Shown here: piece after piece, positions 40,292 through 50,923 of the stretch
Layout: each line of letters opens with the position of its first letter
Position numbering within the stretch: the first letter of the stretch is position 1
Assembly: GCA_034766995.1 (NCBI GenBank)
Contig: CM068315.1
Span: 42,623,818-42,687,817 of the forward strand
Length of the DNA stretch: 64,000 nt
Source of the DNA: Acanthacorydalis orientalis
Lineage: Eukaryota; Arthropoda; Insecta; Megaloptera; Corydalidae
Direction: 5' to 3'
Made by a program: the position numbers and the translations under genes
The notes under the pieces: model-generated
What the model was told of the DNA's origin: nothing
Seen by the model: only the letters and a program-made list of their open reading frames with translations
Database searches by the model: none

Positions 40292-42949
40292 TACTTTTAA
40301 TGTTTTTCATAGAAATAAAAGATATGAAATGTGCAAAAAAATATTCCTTACAAAGAAAAATTTCATAATCAATTTACTTTGTTAAATATGACATTTTAAT
40401 ACATTAAATTAAATGTTAATAATTTTCATTATACTTAATAAACTTCTATTTTGTTACTAAAATACAATACGATATTTCTGTTCTTATGTGAACTCCATTT
40501 ATATTATTTTTTACATACCTAGATCCAATGCTAATTTTGCAAGTACTGGTAACAATAAATTGTTGCAAACACTAACAACAGAACTGTCTGGGTCACTCAA
40601 TGCACATAATGCTAATTCTTCACAAGCACTGTATTTATCTGGGTCATCACATAAACCCACAATAAGAGCAAGAGCTTGAACAGATAATTCACGAACCGAA
40701 GACTCTTTTTCTTCAGTCAACATTTGTTGTAATATCGAAAGCATCAATGAATTTCTAATAGTACTCTAAAATAATGTGATGAATATATGAGAATATATAT
40801 ATATATATAAACTTTCAATTCATGTGTTAATTTCTTACAGATATATAAGGAGCTAAACATATACAAGTTTCAATAACAAGGAGTCTACGTTCTGTATATT
40901 TATGTGATATTTGTTCCCAGCACAATGGTAATAACTCATTTTCAACAAGATTAACTCCAGCTATCTGTGCAATTCCAACTATACCTAAAAAAACATGAAT
41001 TTATACATATACTTCAATAAAATCATGATTATTACTTTAACACATGTTGTAAAATTACTACAAAAATAAGTATGTAAATTAAAATTTGAATATATTGTCA
41101 AATTCACAATCTATTACATTACCTGCTAATATTTTTGGTCTTTCTTCCTCTGTCGGCCTCTTTTTTAAATTAAACAATTGTTGTAACAATTTATCCCTCT
41201 CTGCACTACTTGAATTTAAATAAACAGCACTTAATAATAATGGAATTACTTCTTCTCTCTTGTTTAATATAATATTGGGGATTATTCTAGGAAGACAAAT
41301 ACTAACAGTGTTGACAAGACGTTCACATGTTATATCTTCTTTTAATAAATCATCAAGTGTAGCATTATCTGACTTTGTTGAAATATTCTTAAAACACTGA
41401 GAAAATAATTCTTTTTGATATGTTACTGGAAGATTTCTACAAATACATTTAAAAATATATGTATGGAATTGAAAGATAAATTTTATTAATGAGACTTTAC
41501 CTATTGCTATGAATATTTACTATATTAATTGGTTCAGACTTAAGACTACATGAATCATGTTCAGAGTTTTGTTTTTGTATTTTTCTAGCTGTATCCAATG
41601 CTATTGTTACTTTTGTCCAATCCATGTCATGATTATTTGAACTATTAGCTGATTCATCGTCTTCAGAAGTAATGAGACTATTTCCTCCTTTATGTTTTGC
41701 TGATTTATCAGGTTTATCTATAATTTCAAATCTTTCTGGAGATGTGCTATTTGTTGAAACAGTTTCATTTTCCAGTGCTGAATTTAATAACTCTGTAGTT
41801 GATGAATGTGAAACAAGGGCTTGACTTTGTTGTGTAATCAAATTTTCATACTGTTTTTGTATTTCTTGTTTTTCTGATTCTAATGTATCTATTAATGATT
41901 TACAATTATCAATTTCAGAGTTCTAAAATATTAAATATTGTAAAATATATTTATCAATAAACATATGTATACATATATATCTATATAATTTTACCAAATA
42001 AAATATCATTTTATCTTTTTCTTCATCTACTTTTTGAATTTCAGTTTGACATGCTACTGATACAGAATTAAACCCAATTTGTTTTAATGCTTCTCTATAG
42101 AGAAATAATAACTCTGCTGGTTTTGGTATATTAAGACCAACATCATCCCAATCCTCGAAATCCTAAACATGAAATCATTTACATAACTTAATCAAATCTA
42201 CAAATATACCTTTTACATTTACTTGATTTTCATTTTCATCAGAGAAAGTTATAGATGTTAATTTATAACCATGTGATAATAAATATTCATTTATTAAAAA
42301 ATTCAAAGCTCTTTGTTCATGTGGCTTTATAATTTCAGAACTAATAGGTTTCAGTGCTTTTGCATCAGGTTTTGTAGTTTCTGATTCTAAAATAATTTTA
42401 AATATAATGTCAGAACACTATAAAAACATTACAGAAAGTTACTTTTTACTTATTAATTTCAAAATAATATTTAACCTGTTGCAACAGTCAAATTTGCTCG
42501 AAGAGCACTAATCGTTTCTTTAGCTTTACGAAGTTCAAATTCAAGAACAGCAACACGCTCATCAACACCTCGTTCACCATCTTCTGAATATCTTGTCAAA
42601 TCTAAAGAATCTAAGGTGGCTTGACTACCTGATCTGGCTAAAATTAGGAATATAAATGTAATATTTTTCTACAAAATAACTAATTATTCAAAAATTATTT
42701 TTTTTTATGCAACTTACATATTGGAAGAGATACATCAGGACGAGATTGATGTTCAAAATTTCCTGGATTTGAAAAAAACTCTTTCAATATAGGAAGTTCT
42801 CTTCCGGATTCTACAAGCTCTGTATGAAGCTCTAATGCAGTTAAAAGAAATTTATCATAAAGCAGTTTAGCGGCTACTTCTGAATAAGAAACATGGGAAA
42901 AAGATTTGGTTATTTTTTCTGAGGTGCTTTCATTAACTACATTTGACAT
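38089..42949 (-). CDS. RELCH: RELCH (LisH, coiled-coil and HEAT-repeat protein, KIAA1468 family)
   Basis: Fourteen coding exons on the minus strand: 42718-42949, 42476-42637, 42223-42386, 41995-42162, 41501-41922, 41123-41436, 40839-40984, 40519-40765, 39997-40197, 39692-39848, 39057-39593, 38787-38989, 38465-38627 and 38089-38356. All introns are GT-AG and all phases agree, giving 1127 residues against about 1216 in human. In mammals RELCH binds Rab11 and OSBP and promotes cholesterol transfer from recycling endosomes to the trans-Golgi. An N-terminal LisH motif (about 22-54) contains KFLLTALELHTELVESGREL. Next come a coiled coil (VLEFELRKAKETISALRANL), a second LisH-like block (RALNFLINEYLLSHGYKLTS) followed by DDVGLNIPKP, a second coiled coil, and from about residue 390 to 1080 HEAT repeats, including LLPLCWEQISHKYTERRLLV. 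The ATG used opens MSNVVNES. Confidence 0.95.
40259..40290. repeat. (TA)n microsatellite in a RELCH intron
   Basis: About 32 bp of TA in the intron between 40197 and 40519. Confidence 0.9.
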
Positions 42950-44103
42950 TTTTAAATGAAACACGGGTACTATTAATATATGTATACAAAAGCCCGTAAA
43001 TTAAATTCCAATTTTCCTTTCTATGTACACCACCACAAATATGACATTTCATATTATTTCCCTAAGTCCCTGTTTACACTATATCGTTCAGTTAAAAGTT
43101 GTTATACGAGTGATTGGGTACGCATGTGCATTTTTTAATTTCATTAACTTGCATAACATTGACGAACTGTCTACTTTTAATGCAAGAAAGTACGATTGTG
43201 ATCAATTGCTGTCGAGTCAAGACGAATGCAAAACAATGATGAGCATTTAAAATATTTAGAATAATTATACGGTCTAAGAGGAGGTCTTTCATCTATGGTC
43301 TAAGGCATAGATACCGACTCTGTAGATAATAAGATACGCATTAAAAATCTAGCGCATGAAAACGAATAACGGGTGGGGTGGAGGATGTTAACTCTACAGA
43401 ACAGGGTCAGATAGCACTGTCAGTGCGATATATGTGCGAGGTTTGAATACTTCAAATTTGAATATTAGCGCTGATATACATTCCCTTTCAAAAATGTTTA
43501 ATTTTAACACATTTTATAATAATTATACACTAATGAATTCGATATAAAATATGACATTCATTACTTTAAAATTATTTATTTTTTTTTACTATTTTATGAT
43601 GCTGTTTACAATTCACAAATAAGAGTTATCTATGTAAATTATTTATTTTTAAAAAATATTTAACACTAATAATAAATAACTAAACACTAGTAATAAATAA
43701 ATACTAATAATAATCTCAAAAAAAAAATATTTAATATAACACTAAAAAATGCTCTACCTTCGAAATCAAAAATGTGGGCTTTTTTTTATATTTACATATA
43801 TATATATTTATAAACAAACCAAATTTACTTTTAATTTGAAGGCTAAAATATAGATATCTGTAAAAATATACTTTATTACTCTTGCTTCAGCTTACAAACC
43901 TTAAAATAGTAAATATTAAATTCATATATTAGACTTGTCCAGTTTAATAAAAGTTTATCTTTATAATATGTTTGAATGAATAAGAAAAACTTCATATTAT
44001 ATAATTTATTTAAATTTATTACTATTTTTTGTTTTTATAATAAAATTATACTATTTTATAAAATCACAAAATATACATGTTACTATCTATATACATATAT
44101 ATA
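42950..44103. other. RELCH promoter side and mRpS26 3' flank
   Basis: The part nearest RELCH (about 43030-43450) is less AT-rich, with a small GC-richer block near 43360-43440, and probably holds the RELCH promoter and 5' UTR. The rest is AT-rich 3' flank of mRpS26. No gene is seen; the open frames at 43023-43292 on both strands are probably chance. Confidence 0.45.
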
Positions 44104-47100
44104 CTAATTTTGTGATAATTTTTCTTTTAGAATATCTGCATTTGGAAAATCTTTTATTATGTTTCCTTCAGTATCAATAGCAAAATTATAGTTAACAGGA
44201 TTTGCTAATGCATCTTCAATAGCCTTATCAATATTATCTGGTGTAATAAATGTTTTTGCTTTTTCCTAAAAAACAACATGAGTTAAAAAAAAATTTCATT
44301 TTAAAACCATAATTACAAACCTTTTCTGCTCGAACGAGTTCTTCCATAGATTCTAAATATTTTCTGTGTATTTCTTTTTGTTTAACAATTCTTTCTAATG
44401 CTGTTTCTTGTTCTACTTGCATTTCTAAAGCTAATCTTTTCTCACGAATACTAGCTACTTCGAAATTCCAAGCATCATTTATCCGTTTACTCTGAATAAA
44501 ATCTTCTTTCAAATCTTTTTCATGTTTAGTAACGTCAATTGTTTTTGGCCTGGGGCCATACTGAGCGAATAAATAACGACTGAAACAGTTTACATGTGAA
44601 TATTATACATTTTTAAGTCAGATTTATAATTTTCAATACAATACGAATACTAATAATTTACTGTGAATATAAATAACAAGTTATTATTTATTATGTGAAT
44701 TAAAAGATGTGTAAGCATATTCATTTTAAATTTAATTCTAATCAGGAATTATAATTAATAAGTAAAGTATGAATTTATTACATTGATCTACCATTAATGC
44801 ATTGACTTTTTGTAAAATAAAATAACAGATTTCATATTACCATTTTATTTTAATCAAAACATACAAACAAAAAGTTTTACATAGGTAAATCATTTTCACA
44901 TTATAGTTTGACAACACATTATTGCATAGTATTTATAAGTGTATGCTTATGCATACAAATGTATGTATATGTGTGTTTATATATATATATATAATGTATA
45001 TTAAATTTTTATAGATACTTTTTTTTCCTCTTTTATATCAGAAATAGTCACTTCATAAATATAAAAATCACCTTCTCGTAATAAAAGCACTAAACAGTAC
45101 AATAACCTATTAAATGATGTCATTCTTAGCATAAAAGAGCACCCTTGTTTATCTAAAAATATAGGCGGACCAAAAGACTGGCAGTCATAAAGACAGTACT
45201 CTGCTGAATCAAATTTTCCAAACATTAAAATTCGCTTTCGGTACCCATTTGTACATATTATAATCCCAAATCTCCGAATCACTTTTTCAAAAAAATATCG
45301 TAAAGCTTTATATAAATTGAACTGTTTTTGCCGTAACAAAAACATAGTTCCTTTGACAACTGGTTTAAATTTTATGGACGCTTTATAAGGATACATTGCG
45401 ACTTCTTTATTAAGATCATTAATACCTATTTCATAATTTTCTTGTGTGATATTTAGAATTGATTTTACAAAATATTTATCACCATATATGAGAATTGAAT
45501 CCAAAAGTATGGGATTCCATTGTGAAAAATCATATACGTATACCATAAATAAAGCAACTACACAATTGGCAAATGTTTGTTTTCCTCGTGTTTCATTAGA
45601 AAATTGTCTTGATTTTTGATGCAGTGTGCCCCAAAGTGAATAAAGATCATCTGGATATTCAATATCCCATTCATTCCACATTGCTTCTCTTCGTCCTCTG
45701 TAATCACCTACAGGATTTTTCTTTTCTAACCTTGACCAAGGAATTGGATCAATGTTTAGCCATTCTTCTCTTTCGTAGAATTGTTTTCCAATCCTTTCTT
45801 TACGTCTAGGTAGTTTAAGTTTATATTCACTAATATAATAGGTAAGAGCTTGCTTTCTTGGAACTTTATGGATACTGGTCACATCTACTGTATAATAAAT
45901 ACAAGCATCGAAATTGTCTTCATTATCAGATTTTAATCTTTCTATTACTTCCACAAAATGTTTGTACCGTGTCCAATCAGCTTTACCTGCTTCTTGTGAC
46001 CCATAAGGATCAAATAAATGATACTTATTGGTATTAGAATAAAGTACATAAGAGCACAATGGAAACTGAATTATTATATATTTCCTTTTTTCTAATAAAT
46101 TATTAATGCCCGAGCTCGTAGTTTTGTCTTCAACACAGAAAGAACACACTTGAGTTTTAATTATCGAAACATTAAAAAAATGGTTTTCAAGTAAAATATT
46201 AGTGACAGTTCTGCGTTCACAAATATCTTTTTCAAAAGCTTGTGAAGATATATAAAGGCCACATTCAACTACGTTATCAATTCTCTTTGAATTCCATTTA
46301 TCAATCGGACAACACATTAACATGAGTAAAGAGCATAAACAAACAAAATGGCAGTCTTTAATAAATCTATCCAAAAATACTGTACGATTTGTCAAACCTT
46401 TTAAACCCTGAATAATATATTTATCATTAATTTTAACATATCCAATCGTTTTTGGATATTTAGACTTTTGTGGAATATCTTTTATTTGCTCTTCGGTGTT
46501 TTCTATTTCTTCTTTTTCTTGTTCTTCTTCTCCTTCTTGCTGACATAATTCGTCCTTCATTTCTTCGTCATTCATTTTTTCCTCACTTATTTTATGTTCA
46601 ACTAGTTGAGAAATTAGTTTCACTTGAACAATACTTAAAATGTATCTTGTCGTGTCATACTCTGTATCAGCTTCCCTTTTTTTTTTATTGTATAATAATC
46701 TGGCAACTAATTGATGTAAATTAGAAAATCGCATTAAACAGGCATTTCCTCCAGAGTTTTTTCCCGATCCCGTACCAATTTTTGTGCAAGGATATGGATC
46801 GTATAAATAATATAAATCTGACTTTTTAAATATCGCGCAAGCATAACTTGGATTGACAATAATTCCATGATTGTGCTTTTTAAACAATGTTTTTTCAAGA
46901 ATTGCTTCCATAGTAGTCTGTTGCAAAACTGAATCAAGAACATATTTTACTGTAACTTTATAATCTGTACTACCAAGTGATATCCTATAAAATTCATGTA
47001 TAGCAGCATCTTCAAATTTAATCAGACTACTTTTGCATAGTTCATAACCTGCATCTAAGATATAGTTTATTACTGTATCACTCCATGAAATTATTGTATA

Positions 47101-50100
47101 CTTATATGAAATAACAACAGCCATTATAACTACAAACGGACTTAAAACAATAGATTGTTCATCATATTTATGTGTACTTTTTTGACCATATATTATTTGA
47201 ATTCCATCAGGCAAATTAATAAAATTTGTATTTATTAAAAGTTCTTGTGATTGAGTAGTAACTTCTGGAATTAATTCATTATCGGCTGACTCCTCAATCG
47301 TAAATGTATCTTTTTCTTTTATTCTTTCCACTTTAAGCGTTGGAAGTATTTTTTTTGGCAAATGCTTTATAGCTGGTGTATTAGTACCTGCTTGAGTTGT
47401 TTCTTTTTCAAGTTCAGCTTGTTTTTTCTTTTCCATTTCTGACAAAAAGTCTTTTTCTAATTCTTCTAATAATTTTAATTCTAACTCTTCCATTAAAGCA
47501 TCTTCACCTTCACCTGCAGTGAAAAATTCCATTTCATCCCAGTTCTCTTCGGGTCCTTCTTCAACTTCATCTTCTTCAAGCAACTTCATCAAACTTGGTG
47601 AATCTAAATCATATATTATTAATGGTGACAATATAAGTCCTTTTTTATCTTTTCCTGGAGGTCGCAGTTCAGGCACATATTCACGACCCAGTGAATTTAT
47701 ATCTGCTTCAATTTCTATTACAGATTCATGTGGTTCTTCGTATTTTTGTAATTTCGTAACGGCATTGGTAGTCATATCAACATCGATAGATTTTGTTTTA
47801 CTTTCTCGTACTTTATTGCTATTCAAGATAGTCTCTGTGTCTACAGGCTTTAATTGTTTTTCTATAGTACCACGTGACATTTTTATGACTTTCAAAGCAT
47901 GTAACGAAAAACTACTATCTGTACTCTTTTCAATATTACCTACAAGCGTCTCTTGTAAAGTTTCTAGTGAATTATAAATCGTAACACATGACATGCCATT
48001 TACACATTCATGACCTGCATCATCTCGAGAATATACATCAAATAAATAAAAATAATTTCCTTGTGTCCAAATTGCATAAGTGTACTTATCATATTGTAAC
48101 AATGCCATATGACTTTTTTCAAAAAACTCACAAAGTCCTAGTTCAAGATTTTTTGGACGTTTTTCTGCAAGAAGAGAACCCCATATGACATTTAATACAA
48201 CAGATATTTCAGTTTTATATGGGCCTATAGTAAAAACAGCTGGTAAATGTATGTCTTCTGGAGTGGAATTTTTATTCACTTCTAAAAGAAATTGATTGCC
48301 TAAAATAAGAATTTTATCAATAGTTCTTTGAGTCCAAGCAGCCGGTGGTGTAATTCTCGTATAGCATAATGCTATAATATTCATTGGCAATGCTTGTTTT
48401 TCGGCAGCTATGTCAAAACATTTATCAGATAGATTAAAAGTTCCATTTATAATTGCTTTTGTTTCACTTAAAACATGATATTCAATTCCTAATCTTGTTC
48501 CAAAAATATTTAACTGTGTTGCAGTATCTGTACTTTCATACACATTGATATGTGAAATAATGTAAGCCCAATTTCCTACATTTATATAATCAAGAAAATA
48601 TGATGCAACACATTCAACATCAAAAAAACTAATAATGGCAGCTGATCCTTTTGAATGTTTTTTTAGTTCTTTCGTGCATGGTGTAGGATCAAATAAATAA
48701 AAAAATTTATTTTTCCAAATTGCAATTTCTATATCAATTGTTTGAAATAAGCCACAGTTGTATCGATCAAAAAACATTTTCAATCCTTTCCAAAGATTAA
48801 AAATAGTGGAATCTTGTGATCGTGTAATACCTATAATAAGTGGCTCTGATATAGAATAAAAAAACTTATGTTTTTCAATAACAACTGACTGGTTATAATC
48901 AACTGGCTTTAATAATGGTTTATCATAATGCCTATGAAGGTAATCTAAAGTATCTAAATACAATTTATTTCCTTCTTCTAAAATATCATCAATATTTTGA
49001 GGAGTCCACATTATAGGGTGTTTAATGAAACTATAACAGTAAGAAACAATAGCATTAGCGATTCCTTGTCGATTACGACTTTTTTCCGAAAAATGTTTAT
49101 CTCCTTGGTGGTAACCGGCTCCAAGCCTGATTCCATAACGAAATGGAAATACTTTAGGTTCTTTTAAATCTGTAGCAGAATGACTTTCAAGTGTTCCTCG
49201 AGTAATAATAAGAGGAGCAAGTTCATATTTTTGAGTTTCAGAATCACGTCGAAATTTTTGAACCCATCTCGAAGTCATTTCCGTTTTTATTGAAGAAGCG
49301 TCGCCTTCATGAATGTCTGATTGTTGTTTTTCTTTTTTCTTTCTCAATGAGTTATCATCTTCATTTTCATTATCCTCTTCATATTTGTTTTTCCTACTCT
49401 TAGATGCTGATTTCTCTATTGGCTTTGGTGAACTGCTAATAGATTTATTTTCTTCTAATGGAAGTTTTTTTTCACTTACATCTTTGGTTATGTCATCGTT
49501 TGCAACACCAGCACATTCATTGGGTTCAGATGGAACAGGTATATCATCTGAAAATTTTACTTCTGAATTTGGTTTATCATTTGTAGAACCCTCTGCTTCT
49601 TCTCCTGACTCGACGATTGTTTTATCAGTGTTATCAACTATTTCCATCTCTTCTTTAGTACAAATACTCTGAACATTTGGTCTATCATAACCCAAACTAG
49701 TGTTGTCTGTTAAAATGGAAACTTTGTCATCCTGAACATTAATTATTATACCACTTTTTGGTTTTTTCAATTCCAGCTCTGATTCTGTAGGTGGCGGAGG
49801 CCATACTGCATTTATTAAAATACTGGGTTGTCTAGGTACCACTTTAGCTCGAAGGACATCTGGACTTGGAACACGGACGATTTTAACGATACCAACATTA
49901 GTAGGTGATGGTAATCGTATTACAGGCTGACCAAATTTTTTTCTTTCAATTTTATGTGGAATTTGTTCTTGTATTTTAGAAAATTCGCTGAAAGTCAACT
50001 CTTCTTTTGTGGGACCTTTTTTCTTTTCTTGAAATGTATGTACCCCACGTTCTTCTAATGAAGGTGATACGTCACGATACTTTTTTTTCAATACGTATTC

Positions 50101-50514
50101 TTCAATAACATAATGGGGTTTAACTTTTGAATTTCTTGCATTTTTAAAATTTTCTTCTTGTACTGGATCAATAAATTTAATATTTTCTTTACGAAATTTT
50201 GGAGATTCTTCTGAGATTTCATTTTCTTCATTAATTGATTTTTCCATATTTATATGTATATGATTTTTTTTAATTATATATATTTTGTATATTTTATAGT
50301 ATTTTTAAAATAATATTTTTTGCAAAAACAACTTGAAATTTATATTAATAAAATTGCATGTTTGACCAAATAAAAATTTACAAAACAAATGATAAATATT
50401 TTACACCAATTAAAAGTTTATAATCAGCAAAACTTTGTTTTGTAACTCGACAACAAATATTAAAATTGTTCATATGTATACATGCATAGCATACCACATA
50501 CATAACATATACAT

Positions 50515-50592
<78 letters not shown>

Positions 50593-50923
50593 TTAATTGT
50601 CAAATAATTACAATAAAAAATTAGCATATTAAAAATATTAGCAAAAATATAAAGCGATAAATGAATAATACATAAAGTATAAAAAATTAGTAATTAATAT
50701 GTTGCATTTACCGAAGAGCTTTGATGTATGTATTGTAATTACAATGGAGTCTAAATAATTCTCTTTTTTCTTCTTCTGGTATTATTGTACGAGGGGCTAC
50801 TCGAAATTGTTTACTTTTTGCCACAGGTAACCATCGAGGTTTACGTCTCCATCTAACAGTAAATTTAAGTACGGGTTCATTAAATAATAAATTTTCATTT
50901 AATATTCCCCTTAAAACATTCAT
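44104..50923 (-). CDS. mRpS26: Mitochondrial ribosomal protein S26 (mRpS26)
   Basis: Three coding exons, 50712-50923, 44321-44579 and 44104-44265, join with phases 2 and 0 to 210 residues. It is a component of the mitochondrial small ribosomal subunit. Exon 1 encodes a basic, mitochondrial-targeting-like start and the conserved block RWRRKPRWLPVAKSKQFRV. Exon 2 is highly charged and helical (SIREKRLALEMQVEQETALE). Exon 3 carries KTFITPDNIDKAIEDAL and NYNFAIDTEGN, which match the C-terminal region of MRPS26. Exon 1 ends in CG and exon 2 begins with T, restoring an Arg codon (KALR-RYLF), which supports the join. Intron 1 is 6132 bp (44580-50711) and contains a separate 1748-codon gene on the same strand. 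Confidence 0.93.
45001..50247 (-). CDS. Large intronless gene nested in mRpS26 intron 1; five-repeat protein of unknown function
   Basis: One uninterrupted frame of 1748 codons from the ATG at 50247 to TAA at 45001. Residues 1 to about 330 are charged and low in complexity, probably disordered. Five diverged copies of one domain follow. Each has a hydrophobic helix, then Trp-x(4)-hydrophobic-x(2)-hydrophobic-hydrophobic-x(2)-Gly (Trp at 414, 638, 1055, 1318, 1577), and later a strand ending in (F/Y)-x-L-(F/Y)-Asp (Asp at 520, 737, 1150, 1413, 1688). The Trp-to-Asp distance is 95-111 in all five. Acidic Glu-rich spacers lie at about 886-942 and 1220-1252. The order helix, then beta strand with Asp, resembles papain-fold peptidases of the viral-tegument or transposon type. 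The His expected before the strand is not evident, and only some copies have Cys near the helix start, so it is probably not an active protease. I do not recognise a named family. Confidence 0.85.
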   Translation of the reverse strand: MEKSINEENEISEESPKFRKENIKFIDPVQEENFKNARNSKVKPHYVIEEYVLKKKYRDVSPSLEERGVHTFQEKKKGPTKEELTFSEFSKIQEQIPHKIERKKFGQPVIRLPSPTNVGIVKIVRVPSPDVLRAKVVPRQPSILINAVWPPPPTESELELKKPKSGIIINVQDDKVSILTDNTSLGYDRPNVQSICTKEEMEIVDNTDKTIVESGEEAEGSTNDKPNSEVKFSDDIPVPSEPNECAGVANDDITKDVSEKKLPLEENKSISSSPKPIEKSASKSRKNKYEEDNENEDDNSLRKKKEKQQSDIHEGDASSIKTEMTSRWVQKFRRDSETQKYELAPLIITRGTLESHSATDLKEPKVFPFRYGIRLGAGYHQGDKHFSEKSRNRQGIANAIVSYCYSFIKHPIMWTPQNIDDILEEGNKLYLDTLDYLHRHYDKPLLKPVDYNQSVVIEKHKFFYSISEPLIIGITRSQDSTIFNLWKGLKMFFDRYNCGLFQTIDIEIAIWKNKFFYLFDPTPCTKELKKHSKGSAAIISFFDVECVASYFLDYINVGNWAYIISHINVYESTDTATQLNIFGTRLGIEYHVLSETKAIINGTFNLSDKCFDIAAEKQALPMNIIALCYTRITPPAAWTQRTIDKILILGNQFLLEVNKNSTPEDIHLPAVFTIGPYKTEISVVLNVIWGSLLAEKRPKNLELGLCEFFEKSHMALLQYDKYTYAIWTQGNYFYLFDVYSRDDAGHECVNGMSCVTIYNSLETLQETLVGNIEKSTDSSFSLHALKVIKMSRGTIEKQLKPVDTETILNSNKVRESKTKSIDVDMTTNAVTKLQKYEEPHESVIEIEADINSLGREYVPELRPPGKDKKGLILSPLIIYDLDSPSLMKLLEEDEVEEGPEENWDEMEFFTAGEGEDALMEELELKLLEELEKDFLSEMEKKKQAELEKETTQAGTNTPAIKHLPKKILPTLKVERIKEKDTFTIEESADNELIPEVTTQSQELLINTNFINLPDGIQIIYGQKSTHKYDEQSIVLSPFVVIMAVVISYKYTIISWSDTVINYILDAGYELCKSSLIKFEDAAIHEFYRISLGSTDYKVTVKYVLDSVLQQTTMEAILEKTLFKKHNHGIIVNPSYACAIFKKSDLYYLYDPYPCTKIGTGSGKNSGGNACLMRFSNLHQLVARLLYNKKKREADTEYDTTRYILSIVQVKLISQLVEHKISEEKMNDEEMKDELCQQEGEEEQEKEEIENTEEQIKDIPQKSKYPKTIGYVKINDKYIIQGLKGLTNRTVFLDRFIKDCHFVCLCSLLMLMCCPIDKWNSKRIDNVVECGLYISSQAFEKDICERRTVTNILLENHFFNVSIIKTQVCSFCVEDKTTSSGINNLLEKRKYIIIQFPLCSYVLYSNTNKYHLFDPYGSQEAGKADWTRYKHFVEVIERLKSDNEDNFDACIYYTVDVTSIHKVPRKQALTYYISEYKLKLPRRKERIGKQFYEREEWLNIDPIPWSRLEKKNPVGDYRGRREAMWNEWDIEYPDDLYSLWGTLHQKSRQFSNETRGKQTFANCVVALFMVYVYDFSQWNPILLDSILIYGDKYFVKSILNITQENYEIGINDLNKEVAMYPYKASIKFKPVVKGTMFLLRQKQFNLYKALRYFFEKVIRRFGIIICTNGYRKRILMFGKFDSAEYCLYDCQSFGPPIFLDKQGCSFMLRMTSFNRLLYCLVLLLREGDFYIYEVTISDIKEEKKVSIKI
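50248..50711 (-). promoter_or_regulatory. Intronic interval upstream of the nested gene
   Basis: These 464 bp separate mRpS26 exon 1 from the nested gene's ATG, on the same strand. If the nested gene has its own promoter it should be here. A (CA)n-(TA)n microsatellite occupies 50515-50588. Confidence 0.35.
50515..50588. repeat. (CA)n-(TA)n microsatellite
   Basis: A (CA)n run is followed by about 55 bp of (TA)n. Confidence 0.95.

Noticed and set aside
47519..47977. 152-codon Ser-rich plus-strand frame
   Set aside because: Antisense shadow of the acidic spacer in the nested 1748-aa gene.
50708..50923. Independent small gene of 71 codons
   Set aside because: The sequence is the conserved N-terminus of mRpS26 and its phase matches exon 2 at 44579, so it is an exon and not a separate gene.
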